A DNA stretch of 26,025 nt, taken from contig MEVH01000005.1 in NCBI GenBank assembly GCA_001772665.1, positions 35,628 through 61,652 on the forward strand. The letters run 5' to 3'. The notes below the pieces were generated by a model. The model saw only the letters and a list, made by a program, of their open reading frames with translations, was not told the origin of the DNA and made no database searches. Both the position numbers and the translations under genes were made by a program. This stretch comes from a candidate division WWE3 bacterium RIFCSPLOWO2_01_FULL_39_13 (GTDB taxonomy: Bacteria; Patescibacteriota; WWE3; 2-01-FULL-39-13). Positions 7,666-15,240 of this stretch are shown piece by piece. Numbering within the stretch: the first letter of the stretch is position 1; every line of letters begins with the position of its first letter.

Positions 7666-8063
7666 TATACTCTTCTCCTTTTTCTTGGACGGCACCCGTT
7701 ATGAGGAACCGGCGTAATATCTACTATTTTGGTAATCACAAGACCTCCTGATCTTAAGGCTTTAACGCACTGGGATTTCCCGTTTCCTATTCCTTTAATA
7801 TATGCCGTGACTTCTTTAACTCCTTTGCTTATAGCAGTTTTGGCCGTATTCTCACCTACTACTGATGCTGCATATGGGGTTGATTTCTTTGATCCCTTAA
7901 ACCCGCTATTTCCCGAAGAACCCCAGCATACAGTGGCGCCTTCGAGATCTGTTACAGTAACTATCGTATTATTGTAGCCGGAGAAAACATACGCATTCCC
8001 GACGGGGCGTATAATTCTCTCTTTCTTTTTTACAGTTTTTTTAGTTTCTGTTGATTTTGCCAT
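7665..8063 (-). CDS. rpsK: Small ribosomal subunit protein uS11
   Basis: S11 forms part of the 30S platform near the Shine-Dalgarno helix. The 132-residue product carries the family core GNAYVFSGYNNTIVTVTDLEG, SSGNSGFKGSKKSTPYAA and the C-terminal ITKIVDITPVPHNGCRPRKRRRV. The stop overlaps the first base of rpsD (TAATG). It follows rpsM by 8 bases. Confidence 0.97.
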   Translation of the reverse strand: MAKSTETKKTVKKKERIIRPVGNAYVFSGYNNTIVTVTDLEGATVCWGSSGNSGFKGSKKSTPYAASVVGENTAKTAISKGVKEVTAYIKGIGNGKSQCVKALRSGGLVITKIVDITPVPHNGCRPRKRRRV

Positions 8064-8071
8064 ATTATTAA

Positions 8072-8461
8072 CTAGGTTTTAGCGGACGCTCTTGGATTTG
8101 CGCCACCGATTGCCATTCTTTTTCCCCTTTTTGTCCTTGCGTTTTTCTGGGTTTTCTGCCCCCTCACAGGAAGGTTTTTCAAATGCCTCAAGCCCCGGTA
8201 GCACTGAATGTCTTTGTAGCGTTTTATATTCTGTCCCACTACACGTCTTAGCTCGCCTTCTATCATCAAGTTGGACTTTTCTATTGCATTTCTTACAGAG
8301 GCTATCTGATCCTCAGTAAGTTCCTTTGCTCTCAAATTTTCGTCTATCCCTGCCCTCTTGAGTACCTTTTTTGACAAGGTGCTTCCTATTCCGTAAATAT
8401 AGGTTAAAGCTATCACGATTCTTTTATTTTCAGGTATGTCTACTCCTGATATTCTCGGCAT
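8072..8461 (-). CDS. rpsM: Small ribosomal subunit protein uS13
   Basis: S13 is in the 30S head and contacts the P-site tRNA and 50S bridges. The 129-residue product begins MPRISGVDIPENKRIVIALTYI and carries YGIG, the GELRRVVGQNIKRYKDIQCYRGLRH segment, PVRGQKTQKNARTKRG and a basic tail. It starts 2 bases after the rpmJ stop, which implies coupling. The length is slightly above E. coli (118). Confidence 0.97.
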   Translation of the reverse strand: MPRISGVDIPENKRIVIALTYIYGIGSTLSKKVLKRAGIDENLRAKELTEDQIASVRNAIEKSNLMIEGELRRVVGQNIKRYKDIQCYRGLRHLKNLPVRGQKTQKNARTKRGKRMAIGGANPRASAKT

Positions 8462-8463
8462 AT

Positions 8464-8580
8464 TTATCCTTGTCTCTGCTTGTGCTTGGCATTAGCACTG
8501 CAAATAACGTATACTTTGCCCTTTCTTCTAACCACTTTACAGCTTCTGCACATTGTCTTTACGCTTGATCTTACTTTCAT
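8464..8580 (-). CDS. rpmJ: Large ribosomal subunit protein bL36
   Basis: This 38-residue gene is too short for most gene callers. The product begins MKVRSSVKTMCRSCKVVRRK and ends ICSANAKHKQRQG. The zinc ligands are C11, C14, C27 and H33, as in the 38-residue E. coli form. L36 binds 23S rRNA near the GTPase-associated centre. It lies 15 bases after infA and 2 bases before rpsM, its usual place in the spc/alpha junction. Confidence 0.97.
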   Translation of the reverse strand: MKVRSSVKTMCRSCKVVRRKGKVYVICSANAKHKQRQG

Positions 8581-8595
8581 ACTACACTTAACAAT

Positions 8596-8817
8596 TCACT
8601 TGAACCGGTAGGTTATTCTACCGTTCTTGTCGTCATATCTGCTGAATTCTATTTTGACTTTATCTCCGGGAAGAATCCATATTTTAAAACGCCTCATTTT
8701 GCCGGAAAGATACCCGACAACCTCGCGCTCTTCGTCATCTATTGAGATCTTAAATTTTCCGTCGGGCAAGGCTTCAAGAACAGTTCCCATTTTCTCCTCA
8801 AAATCCTTTTGTGTCAT
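8596..8817 (-). CDS. infA: Translation initiation factor IF-1
   Basis: IF-1 binds the A site of the 30S subunit during initiation. The 73-residue product is an S1-type OB fold with GTVLEALPDGKFKISIDD, YLSGKMRRFKIWILPGDKVKIEFS and a GRITYRFK ending. Length matches E. coli (72). A gap of 70 bases separates it from map, and a sigma-70-like promoter plus a leader hairpin lie in that interval, so infA and the following genes can probably be transcribed separately from the upstream cluster. Confidence 0.96.
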   Translation of the reverse strand: MTQKDFEEKMGTVLEALPDGKFKISIDDEEREVVGYLSGKMRRFKIWILPGDKVKIEFSRYDDKNGRITYRFK

Positions 8818-8838
8818 AAAAATTTCCCCAAGGGGGAA
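8818..8838 (-). promoter_or_regulatory. Hairpin with U-tract directly upstream of infA
   Basis: On the minus strand TTCCCC (8838-8833) pairs with GGGGAA (8829-8824) across a CTT loop and is followed by ATTTTT and then the infA ATG. The only purine-rich candidate ribosome-binding sequence (GGGGAA) is in the 3' arm, 8 bases before the start, so folding would hide it. The shape is also that of a very small intrinsic terminator. Confidence 0.5.
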
Positions 8839-8871
8839 TTCAGTTTGTCAATAATTGGCTATGACTGCAAT

Positions 8872-8899
8872 ATTTTAGCATACATGCCTATTTGGTCAA
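8872..8899 (-). promoter_or_regulatory. Sigma-70-type promoter for infA-rpmJ-rpsM...
   Basis: TTGACC (8899-8894) and TAAAAT (8877-8872) are separated by 16 bases, and the -10 box is preceded by TGC, giving an extended -10. Each hexamer is one base off consensus. It overlaps the last codons of map and lies about 55 bases upstream of infA. Confidence 0.65.
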
Positions 8900-9670
8900 T
8901 ATTTCAGGGCCGTTTTCTGTTAAAGCAACTGTATGCTCAAACATGGCTGTCAGCTTTTTATCCTTTGATGCAACATCCCAGTCATTCAGCAAAACCTCAA
9001 TATCAGGACTGCCCATAGCATACATGACTTCTACAGCAAAAACCATACCTGTTTTGAGCGGAATATCAAGATTGGGATCCATATAACACGGAATAAAAGG
9101 AGGTTCGTGGCTTTTCTTTCCGATTCCGTGCCCTCCAAATTCCCTGATTACTGAGTATCCGCCTTTTTCGACAGTTTTTTGTATTGCGGCTGAAATATCT
9201 TTAAGGTAATTTCCACTGATAAACCTGCTTATGGCACGGTCAAGAGCCCTCGGTCCAGTTTTCAAAAACGCCGTTACTTCGGGATCTTTGTGATCAAATG
9301 AGCTTTTTATATCCTTATCTTTCTCGGATCCTCCCACGGATATAGTCCAGCAGTTATCCAGGTAAAACCCTTTATACTTTATTCCGGCATCTATGGATAC
9401 TATGTCTCCGGATTTAAGCTTCTTTTTGGACGGCTGTCCATGAATCCAGACTTCATTTACCGAAATACACAACGCATAAGGATAATTATTCACCTCATGA
9501 AACCACGGTTTAACTTCGGATTTATGCATTTTTCTCTCAACAAGATTATTTATCTCAAGTGTCGAAATGCCAGGCTCGCATAATTGGAGTGCATAATCCA
9601 AAATACCTGCAGAGATGCGCCCGCCATCACGCATAGTGTTAATCTTAGAAGCTGATTTCAATAGGATCAT
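8888..9670 (-). CDS. map: Methionine aminopeptidase, type I
   Basis: Map removes the initiator methionine from nascent proteins. The 260-residue product has all five metal ligands of the pita-bread fold: D94 and D105 (SIDAG, YLDNCWT), H181 (GGHGIG), E214 (FAVEV) and E245 (FEHTV), and the substrate histidine H77 in CISVNEVWIHGQP. An insertion of about 15 charged residues near 115-130 lies after the DNCWT strand. It starts 2 bases after adk. The secY-adk-map-infA order is common in bacteria. The 3' end contains the infA promoter. Confidence 0.96.
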   Translation of the reverse strand: MILLKSASKINTMRDGGRISAGILDYALQLCEPGISTLEINNLVERKMHKSEVKPWFHEVNNYPYALCISVNEVWIHGQPSKKKLKSGDIVSIDAGIKYKGFYLDNCWTISVGGSEKDKDIKSSFDHKDPEVTAFLKTGPRALDRAISRFISGNYLKDISAAIQKTVEKGGYSVIREFGGHGIGKKSHEPPFIPCYMDPNLDIPLKTGMVFAVEVMYAMGSPDIEVLLNDWDVASKDKKLTAMFEHTVALTENGPEILTK

Positions 9671-9672
9671 TT

Positions 9673-10251
9673 TTAAAAAGGATTTCCAAAAAAACTTCGT
9701 ATGTCAGATTGTATTTCCTCGATAGACCTTTCACCGTCAATAGTTTTAAGAATTCCCAGCTTAGTATATTCTTCAAGCAAAGGAGAAGTTTCTTCGTGGT
9801 ACAGCCTTAGTCTTTCCCTTATTACAGATTCCGTTTCATCTGCACGCTTTTCAATCGATGCCCTCAAATTCAGCCTTTTTACACACTCCGGCTCGCCCAC
9901 ATTAACAAAAAAGGCTTTTAACAGCACCCAGCTCTTTTCATCCAAAAAAGAAACAAAGTGATTAAGCTGATTTAGATTTCTTGGGTATCCGTCCAGTATG
10001 TATCCTGCCGATTCGTCGTCAAAATGCAAAAACAACATTTTTTCTACAATATCATCGGGCACCAATTTCCCGTTATCCACAAAGCTTTTTATTTCCTGCG
10101 AAAGGCTGTCATTTTCTTTCAGCTTTTCGCGGAACAAATCACCAGTTGAAACATACTTATAATCAAGATACTCCGCTAAAAGTTTGGCTTGTGTAGACTT
10201 ACCGGACCCCTGAGGCCCCAATACAAGGATAAAAGTTTTTATACTGCTCAT
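9673..10251 (-). CDS. adk: Adenylate kinase (short-lid form)
   Basis: Adk interconverts ATP plus AMP with two ADP. The 192-residue protein has the P-loop GPQGSGKST, the AMP-binding STGDLFREKL and LDGYPRN motifs, and a short lid (around RASIEKRADETESVIRERL) with no zinc cysteines, which explains the length below E. coli's 214. The ATG overlaps the stop of the YbaB-like gene upstream in an ATGA arrangement. The P-loop is GSGKST rather than the more common GAGKGT, which is tolerated in the wider nucleoside-monophosphate kinase family. Confidence 0.93.
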   Translation of the reverse strand: MSSIKTFILVLGPQGSGKSTQAKLLAEYLDYKYVSTGDLFREKLKENDSLSQEIKSFVDNGKLVPDDIVEKMLFLHFDDESAGYILDGYPRNLNQLNHFVSFLDEKSWVLLKAFFVNVGEPECVKRLNLRASIEKRADETESVIRERLRLYHEETSPLLEEYTKLGILKTIDGERSIEEIQSDIRSFFGNPF

Positions 10252-10523
10252 AATCCTGGCAATCCAAAATCACCTATTCTGCCACGCATTCTTTTAGATA
10301 CCTTCTTCTGCGAGTCTTTGACCGCCTTATTAAAAAGCTCAACTAAATCATCCCGTGACTCGCCGTTTTCTTCTATTGATTCAACGCGCTGGTCTCCTCT
10401 CATTTTAATACGGTAATTTTTGTAATCAACTGAAACTGAAATGGCTTCTACCTCTTTTTTCATCGCATCCGCTTTTCTTTTCAGCTCAAAAAGATCTTTT
10501 GCTTTGCTTAGCTGGTCAAACAT
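10248..10523 (-). CDS. YbaB/EbfC-like nucleoid-associated protein
   Basis: This 91-residue protein resembles the YbaB/EbfC family of small dimeric DNA-binding proteins. It has an N-terminal charged helix (MFDQLSKAKDLFELKRKADAMKKEVE), a central beta region with IKMRGDQRVESIEENGE, a helix with DDLVELFNKAVKDSQKKVSKRMRG and a Gly/Pro-Leu ending (DFGLPGL). These match the order and spacing of YbaB, though overall identity is low. It sits 49 bases after secY and overlaps adk by 4 bases. This is not the usual dnaX-recR neighbourhood of ybaB. A different small helical protein cannot be excluded. Confidence 0.65.
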   Translation of the reverse strand: MFDQLSKAKDLFELKRKADAMKKEVEAISVSVDYKNYRIKMRGDQRVESIEENGESRDDLVELFNKAVKDSQKKVSKRMRGRIGDFGLPGL

Positions 10524-10572
10524 ATTTTTATTTAACTAAAATTAACCTGTCTGCTGTGAAATCAGATCCGGT

Positions 10573-11865
10573 CTACCTAGAAAAACTCTCGTACTCGCGC
10601 GTTACAACCTGCGACTGGATCTGCTTTACTGTCTCCAATATTACCGACACGACAATCAAAAGTCCAGTTCCCCCAATTGCAAGGCTGTTTACGTTGGTTA
10701 ATCCCTGAACAACTGAAGGCAAAACAGCAATAAGCCCCAAAAAAACTCCTCCTGCAAGTGTAAGCCTGGATATAATATATTTCAGGTGTTCGACGGTAGA
10801 TTTTCCTGGTCTTATTCCAGTAATAAATCCACCGCTTCTTCTTATGTCATCAGATACTTTTTCAGGATTAAACGTCACCGAAGTATAGAAATATGTGAAA
10901 ACAAAAACCAGAACAAAATAAAGAACGTTATATAAAAAGGATGATGGAGCAAAATGACTGGTCATCCAAAAGCCGATACCTGAAACCGCAGAATTTGGAA
11001 CCCTCTCAAGATAAGGCCCGGCAGCATTTGGGATAAGTACAAGGGATACTGCAAAAATTATTGGAATAACTCCTGCCTGATTGATTTTTATCGGGATAAA
11101 ACTTTCGCCACCGCCAAAGGATTTTCCTCCTCTGACTTTCGAAGAGTACATTATCTCTATTTTACGGAAAGACTCATTAATATAGACAACGCCGGCGATA
11201 ACTGCTACAGCAATACCGATGAAAAGCAAAAGACTGAAAATCTGATTTATGTCAACTACAGCTGCAGTCCCTGTCAACGCGGAAGGGAGCCCGGCAAGAA
11301 TTCCGGCAAATATTATTACAGACATGCCGTTCCCGACCCCGCGTTCTGAAATCTGCTCGCCAAGCCACATAAGGAGAAATGTCCCTGATGTCATTATTAA
11401 AACCAAAGTGGTTAAATCAACCGGTCCTAAATCTCCTAGAAGGCTTATGCCCTGAAACTGCTGGCTGTTTAGAAGGGCATAAACACTGAATGCCTGTATT
11501 ATCGCAAGCGGAAGGGTGAGAAGCTGAGTATATTGGTTGATTTTCTGTCTTCCAGCAGTTCCCTCTTTCGATAGTTCCTCCAGCTTTGGAAAAACCATAG
11601 TCATAAGCTGAATTACGATTGAAGCGCTTATATATGGACCGACTCCGAGGGCTATAATAGAAAAGTTTTTTAATCCTCCTCCAGTAAAGATATTTAAAAT
11701 ATTAAGAACCTGGCTTGATTCAAAAAAAAGCTTAAGTGTCTGCGTGTTAATATTGGGGACTGGAATAAATGACAAAAACCGATATAAAGCCAGTATAGAA
11801 AGCGTAAATATTATCCTGTTTCTTATTTGAGGGATTTTAACTGCTTTGGCAAGGTAATCTATCAT
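10573..11865 (-). CDS. secY: Protein translocase subunit SecY
   Basis: SecY is the channel of the Sec translocon in the cytoplasmic membrane. The 430-residue product has about ten transmembrane helices, starting IRNRIIFTLSILALYRFLSFIPVP, with the plug-region motif LNIFTGGGLKNFSIIALGVGPYISASI, EGTAGRQKINQYTQ, GEQISERGVGNGMSVIIFAGI and the cytoplasmic loop IEIMYSSKVRGGKSFGGGESFIPIKINQAGVIPIIF. It follows rplO by 14 bases, the normal spc order. Confidence 0.97.
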   Translation of the reverse strand: MIDYLAKAVKIPQIRNRIIFTLSILALYRFLSFIPVPNINTQTLKLFFESSQVLNILNIFTGGGLKNFSIIALGVGPYISASIVIQLMTMVFPKLEELSKEGTAGRQKINQYTQLLTLPLAIIQAFSVYALLNSQQFQGISLLGDLGPVDLTTLVLIMTSGTFLLMWLGEQISERGVGNGMSVIIFAGILAGLPSALTGTAAVVDINQIFSLLLFIGIAVAVIAGVVYINESFRKIEIMYSSKVRGGKSFGGGESFIPIKINQAGVIPIIFAVSLVLIPNAAGPYLERVPNSAVSGIGFWMTSHFAPSSFLYNVLYFVLVFVFTYFYTSVTFNPEKVSDDIRRSGGFITGIRPGKSTVEHLKYIISRLTLAGGVFLGLIAVLPSVVQGLTNVNSLAIGGTGLLIVVSVILETVKQIQSQVVTREYESFSR

Positions 11866-11879
11866 TTATCTGATTATAA

Positions 11880-12326
11880 TTAATTGGCGGTTCCACCCGA
11901 TCTTTCTATTTTCTTTTTCGCTAAGTCTGAATACACAAATCCCTCAAACTTGATTTTCTTTGTCAATTTACCGCGTCCGAGAATTTTAACTCGGTCATAT
12001 TTTCCTTTTTTCAAAATTCCGCTTTTAAAAAGCAAGTCCGGATTTATTTTACTCTGATCAGAAAACAATTTCGAAATTCTATCGAGATTAAGTGGATATA
12101 CGTCAGCATGGGTATAATTGGTAAACCCTTTTATATAAGGGGTTTTTCTTACCAAAGGAGTCTGCCCGCCTTCAAACCACAATGGGATTTTTGCCCTGGA
12201 TTTCTGCCCTTTTGCCCCCCTTCCAGTGGTATGGCCACCTTTGCCGGAACCGTACCCGCGACCGGCTCTTTTAGCTGGTCGTTTTGTTCCTTTTAATTTT
12301 GTCAGCCTTGATAAAATCTCTTCCAT
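11880..12326 (-). CDS. rplO: Large ribosomal subunit protein uL15
   Basis: L15 is a late 50S assembly protein. The 148-residue product has the glycine-rich N-terminal region KRPAKRAGRGYGSGKGGHTTGRGAKGQKSR and the FEGGQTPLVRKTPYIKGFTN segment typical of the family. It follows rpsE by 8 bases with no rpmD (L30) between, which differs from the E. coli and Bacillus order. Confidence 0.96.
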   Translation of the reverse strand: MEEILSRLTKLKGTKRPAKRAGRGYGSGKGGHTTGRGAKGQKSRAKIPLWFEGGQTPLVRKTPYIKGFTNYTHADVYPLNLDRISKLFSDQSKINPDLLFKSGILKKGKYDRVKILGRGKLTKKIKFEGFVYSDLAKKKIERSGGTAN

Positions 12327-12334
12327 AATAGTGT

Positions 12335-12856
12335 TTAAATACCCTCTGGTTTCTGAGCACCTCCGTTGAGCTTCGAAATTGCTTTCAGAGCCATAACAAC
12401 AACATACGCATTATTAACCTGATTGCTGCTCCCGATTATTTTCGCGGAGATATTTTTGTACCCGGCAAGATCTAGCACCTGTCTGACGCTTCCCCCTGCA
12501 ATAATTCCTGATCCCTGGGGTGCCGGCTTCATAAATAAAATTGAAGCACCGTTTTTTACCCTTATTTCGTGGGGGATACTTCCGCCTTCTGTAATCTGGA
12601 CACTGAACATATTCTTTTTTGCCTTTGCCTTAGACTTTTTTATGGCATTGATATTTTCTTTTGATTTTGCAACAGCAACACCGACTTGGCCTGCATGGTC
12701 GCCTACCGCGCACAGGGCGGAAAAATGCAATGAAGAACCACCGGCTCTTTTTGCTGATACACGGCGGATTTTTAAGACCCTTTCTTCATAAAGACTGTTG
12801 ATCCTATCATCTCTTTCTGCCTTATTCGATTTTCTGCCTTTTTTATTTTCTTCCAT
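12335..12856 (-). CDS. rpsE: Small ribosomal subunit protein uS5
   Basis: S5 lies at the mRNA entry site and affects decoding fidelity. The 173-residue product has the N-terminal dsRBD-like VSAKRAGGSSLHFSALCAVGDHAGQVGVAVAKSKE segment and the C-terminal GSGIIAGGSVRQVLDLAGYKNISAKIIGSSNQVN domain. The N-terminus carries an extra charged stretch. It begins 2 bases after the rplR stop. Confidence 0.96.
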   Translation of the reverse strand: MEENKKGRKSNKAERDDRINSLYEERVLKIRRVSAKRAGGSSLHFSALCAVGDHAGQVGVAVAKSKENINAIKKSKAKAKKNMFSVQITEGGSIPHEIRVKNGASILFMKPAPQGSGIIAGGSVRQVLDLAGYKNISAKIIGSSNQVNNAYVVVMALKAISKLNGGAQKPEGI

Positions 12857-12858
12857 AA

Positions 12859-13221
12859 TTAAATCTTTAACCCCCCAGCGCGAAGGCCTTCGGCGATAGT
12901 TTTAACAATACCATGATACTTATACCATCTTCTATCAAACACAGCTTTCTTTATTCCCTTATCCTTCAACCTTTTGCTGAATTCTTCAGCAACTACACCA
13001 GCCACTTTTATATTTTTTTTATGCTTAACCTTTTGGTCAAGATTCAAAGATGAAAAAGCTGTAATAGTCTTTTGGGATTCATCATCGATTGCCTGCACAT
13101 AAACATTTTTATTAGACCTGAAAACACAAATTCTAGGCTTGGTGCTTTCTCCTGTAAGTTTGCTTTTAGCCTTGATAATCCTTCTTAATTTTGCACTTTT
13201 ATGAACACTGTACTTATTCAT
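12859..13221 (-). CDS. rplR: Large ribosomal subunit protein uL18
   Basis: L18 binds 5S rRNA with L5. The 120-residue product has the family layout: RRIIKAKSKLTGESTKPRICVFRSNKNVYVQAIDD, TITAFSSLN and the C-terminal FDRRWYKYHGIVKTIAEGLRAGGLKI, which corresponds to the usual FDRGGYKYHGRVKALADAAREAGL block. It lies between rplF (10 bases) and rpsE (2 bases). Confidence 0.97.
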   Translation of the reverse strand: MNKYSVHKSAKLRRIIKAKSKLTGESTKPRICVFRSNKNVYVQAIDDESQKTITAFSSLNLDQKVKHKKNIKVAGVVAEEFSKRLKDKGIKKAVFDRRWYKYHGIVKTIAEGLRAGGLKI

Positions 13222-13231
13222 TATAATTTAT

Positions 13232-13783
13232 TTAGGCTGCTGCGGCTTTTGCCACCTTGCCCTGTTTTCGCTTAACTATTTCATCTTTATACTTAATTCC
13301 TTTGCCCTTATACGGCTCGGGTTTTCTTACATCCCTTATATCAGCTGCAATCTGGCCGACCTTCTGTTTATCAATTCCCAAAACTTTTATATTAGTGTTC
13401 CCTTCTATTTCAAATGTTATGCCATCTGGAGCTGAAATATCAACTGGATGAGAATATCCTACGAACAATCTTAATCCATTGCCTAATTTCTCAGCGCGGT
13501 ATCCAACTCCGATAAGCTCAAGTTCTTTTGAAAACCCTTCAGAAACACCTGCAACCGCATTAAAAATAAGCGATCTGACGAGCCCCCATTTGGCACTTAT
13601 TTGAGGATCATCTGTTTTCGAGCACTCTGCCCTTATTTCGCCGGCTTCTATTAAAACCTTAATATTCGATTGCATATCTACTGATACACTTCCCTTAGGA
13701 CCTTCAATAACAATAACGTCTTCTTTGATATCAGCTCTGACGTTTTCTGGAATTTGTACCGGAATTCTTCCTATCTTGCTCAT
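13232..13783 (-). CDS. rplF: Large ribosomal subunit protein uL6
   Basis: L6 sits near the sarcin-ricin loop where GTPase factors bind. I chose ATG 13783, giving 183 residues starting MSKIGRIPVQIPENV, the family start; an earlier start at 13801 would overlap rpsH and add unrelated residues. The two L6 repeats are visible, with VGYRAEKLGNGLRLFVGYSHP in the centre and the C-terminal DIRDVRKPEPYKGKGIKYKDE signature. It follows rpsH by 2 bases. Confidence 0.97.
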   Translation of the reverse strand: MSKIGRIPVQIPENVRADIKEDVIVIEGPKGSVSVDMQSNIKVLIEAGEIRAECSKTDDPQISAKWGLVRSLIFNAVAGVSEGFSKELELIGVGYRAEKLGNGLRLFVGYSHPVDISAPDGITFEIEGNTNIKVLGIDKQKVGQIAADIRDVRKPEPYKGKGIKYKDEIVKRKQGKVAKAAAA

Positions 13784-13785
13784 TT

Positions 13786-14187
13786 TCAATAAACAGAACA
13801 AATTAATTCTCCTCCAAGTTTTCTTTTTCTTGCTTCGCGGTCGGACATAATGCCCTGGGAGGTTGTCATAATCGATATGCCGATTCCTCCCAAAACAGAT
13901 TTTATACCCGTTGATTTTACATATTTTCTCAACCCTGGGCGTGATATCCTTGCTATCATGCTGATTCTTGGCGATCCGTTCTTGTCATACCTAAGTTTCA
14001 CAGAAATCTTTTTATAAGCCTTTCCTTCCGGTTTATACACTTTTACTTCTGCAATATATTTGCTTTCTGCTAAAACCTTTGCAATGCCCACATTTTCTTT
14101 TGAATACATAATTTCAACAGTATCCTTCTGCCGGCTTTGCGCATTTCTTATTCGTGTAATCATGTCTGCTATCGGATCACTCAGCAT
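13786..14187 (-). CDS. rpsH: Small ribosomal subunit protein uS8
   Basis: S8 binds the central domain of 16S rRNA. The 133-residue product starts MLSDPIADMITRIRNAQ and ends with the conserved SVLGGIGISIMTTSQGIMSDREARKRKLGGELICSVY block. In E. coli S8 also represses the spc operon; no recognisable S8 target was identified here. It follows rpsN by 6 bases. Confidence 0.97.
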   Translation of the reverse strand: MLSDPIADMITRIRNAQSRQKDTVEIMYSKENVGIAKVLAESKYIAEVKVYKPEGKAYKKISVKLRYDKNGSPRISMIARISRPGLRKYVKSTGIKSVLGGIGISIMTTSQGIMSDREARKRKLGGELICSVY

Positions 14188-14193
14188 AATAAT

Positions 14194-14379
14194 CTACCAG
14201 CTCGCTTTTCTCACGCCGGGCAAATTCCCCTCATGAGCCAGCTCCCTGAAACAAATACGACATATCTTGAATTTTCGCATATAGCCACTTGGTCTTCCGC
14301 AGCGGTGGCATCTATTATATTCTCTGACTTTGTATTTTTTACTCTTTTTCCATTTTTCTAGAATCGACTTTTTTGCCAT
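14194..14379 (-). CDS. rpsN: Small ribosomal subunit protein uS14, zinc (type Z) form
   Basis: This 61-residue S14 is the short zinc form, with C24, C27, C40 and C43 as CxxC pairs (RCHRCG and CRICF) and the C-terminal HEGNLPGVRKASW. E. coli has the longer zinc-free form of 101 residues. S14 lies in the 30S head. It lies between rplE and rpsH as usual. Confidence 0.97.
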   Translation of the reverse strand: MAKKSILEKWKKSKKYKVREYNRCHRCGRPSGYMRKFKICRICFRELAHEGNLPGVRKASW

Positions 14380-14388
14380 ATTTTATAT

Positions 14389-14925
14389 TTACTTTCTAAA
14401 AGGCATTTCAAGTGCACTTAATAGTTTAAAACCGCTGTTATTATCATTCGCTGATGTATTAATTGTTATCTCTAATGTCTTTGCGTAAGTTATACTGTTG
14501 GGATCAATTTCAGGAAAAACCGTGTGATCATTAACCCCAATAGAATAATTTCCGCTCCCGTCAAATGAATCTTTCTTCAGGCCTCTAAAATCTTTTACTC
14601 TTGGAAAGACTATTTTAACAAGCTTCTCATAAAAATCCCACATTCTTCTGCCCCTTAGGGTTACTGTATACCCGGTTAGCTGGCCTTTTCTAAGCTTAAA
14701 ATTTGAAATAGACTTTTTCGCTCTTCTTGCTGACGGTTTTTGCCCGGTTATTGCCTTTATGTCGCCCACAACTTCCTCCATAAATTTCTTGTTTTCACGA
14801 TTCTTGCCTACTCCCACATTTACAACAATTTTCTTTACTGTTGGAACCGCCATTTTGCTCGATACTTTCAGCTCCTTCTTCAAATCATTGATTATTTTAT
14901 TGTAGAAATCATCCTTTATGCTCAT
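14389..14925 (-). CDS. rplE: Large ribosomal subunit protein uL5
   Basis: L5 binds 5S rRNA and touches the P-site tRNA. The start at ATG 14925 overlaps the rplX stop as ATGA and gives 178 residues, close to E. coli (179). The family blocks PTVKKIVVNVGVG, AITGQKPSARRAKKSISNFKLRKG, VTLRGRRMWDFYEKLV, FPRVKDFRGL and FPEIDPNSITYAKTLEITI are present. An in-frame start at 14955 would add 10 residues that resemble nothing in L5. Confidence 0.97.
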   Translation of the reverse strand: MSIKDDFYNKIINDLKKELKVSSKMAVPTVKKIVVNVGVGKNRENKKFMEEVVGDIKAITGQKPSARRAKKSISNFKLRKGQLTGYTVTLRGRRMWDFYEKLVKIVFPRVKDFRGLKKDSFDGSGNYSIGVNDHTVFPEIDPNSITYAKTLEITINTSANDNNSGFKLLSALEMPFRK

Positions 14926-15230
14926 TTTTTGATTACCTCTTTGCATGATCTGCATACGCGATACTTTTTGCCGTCAATTACCCTATAGCCTATTCTGACA
15001 GGCTTAGAACACTTGGGACATATTAGCATAACCGTTGAAACATGAATAGATTTAGGAAGTTTTACAATTCCACCTTTGGTTTTACTAGAAGGCTTTACAT
15101 GTTTTGAAACCATATTCACATTTTCTGCTACAACCCTGTGCAGCTTAGGAAGCACTTTTTCGATAACAGAGTCCTTTCCTTTGTACTTCCCGCTTAGTAT
15201 TTTTACCTTGTCGCCTTTTTGTATCTTCAT
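14922..15230 (-). CDS. rplX: Large ribosomal subunit protein uL24
   Basis: L24 starts 50S assembly near the exit tunnel. ATG 15230 gives 102 residues starting MKIQKGDKVKILSGKYKGK, the KOW motif start; the longer frame to 15260 overlaps rplN and looks spurious. The C-terminal half has two CxxC pairs (CPKC and CRSC), the zinc-ribbon version of L24. The stop TGA overlaps the rplE ATG. Confidence 0.96.
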   Translation of the reverse strand: MKIQKGDKVKILSGKYKGKDSVIEKVLPKLHRVVAENVNMVSKHVKPSSKTKGGIVKLPKSIHVSTVMLICPKCSKPVRIGYRVIDGKKYRVCRSCKEVIKK

Positions 15231-15240
15231 AATTGATGTG

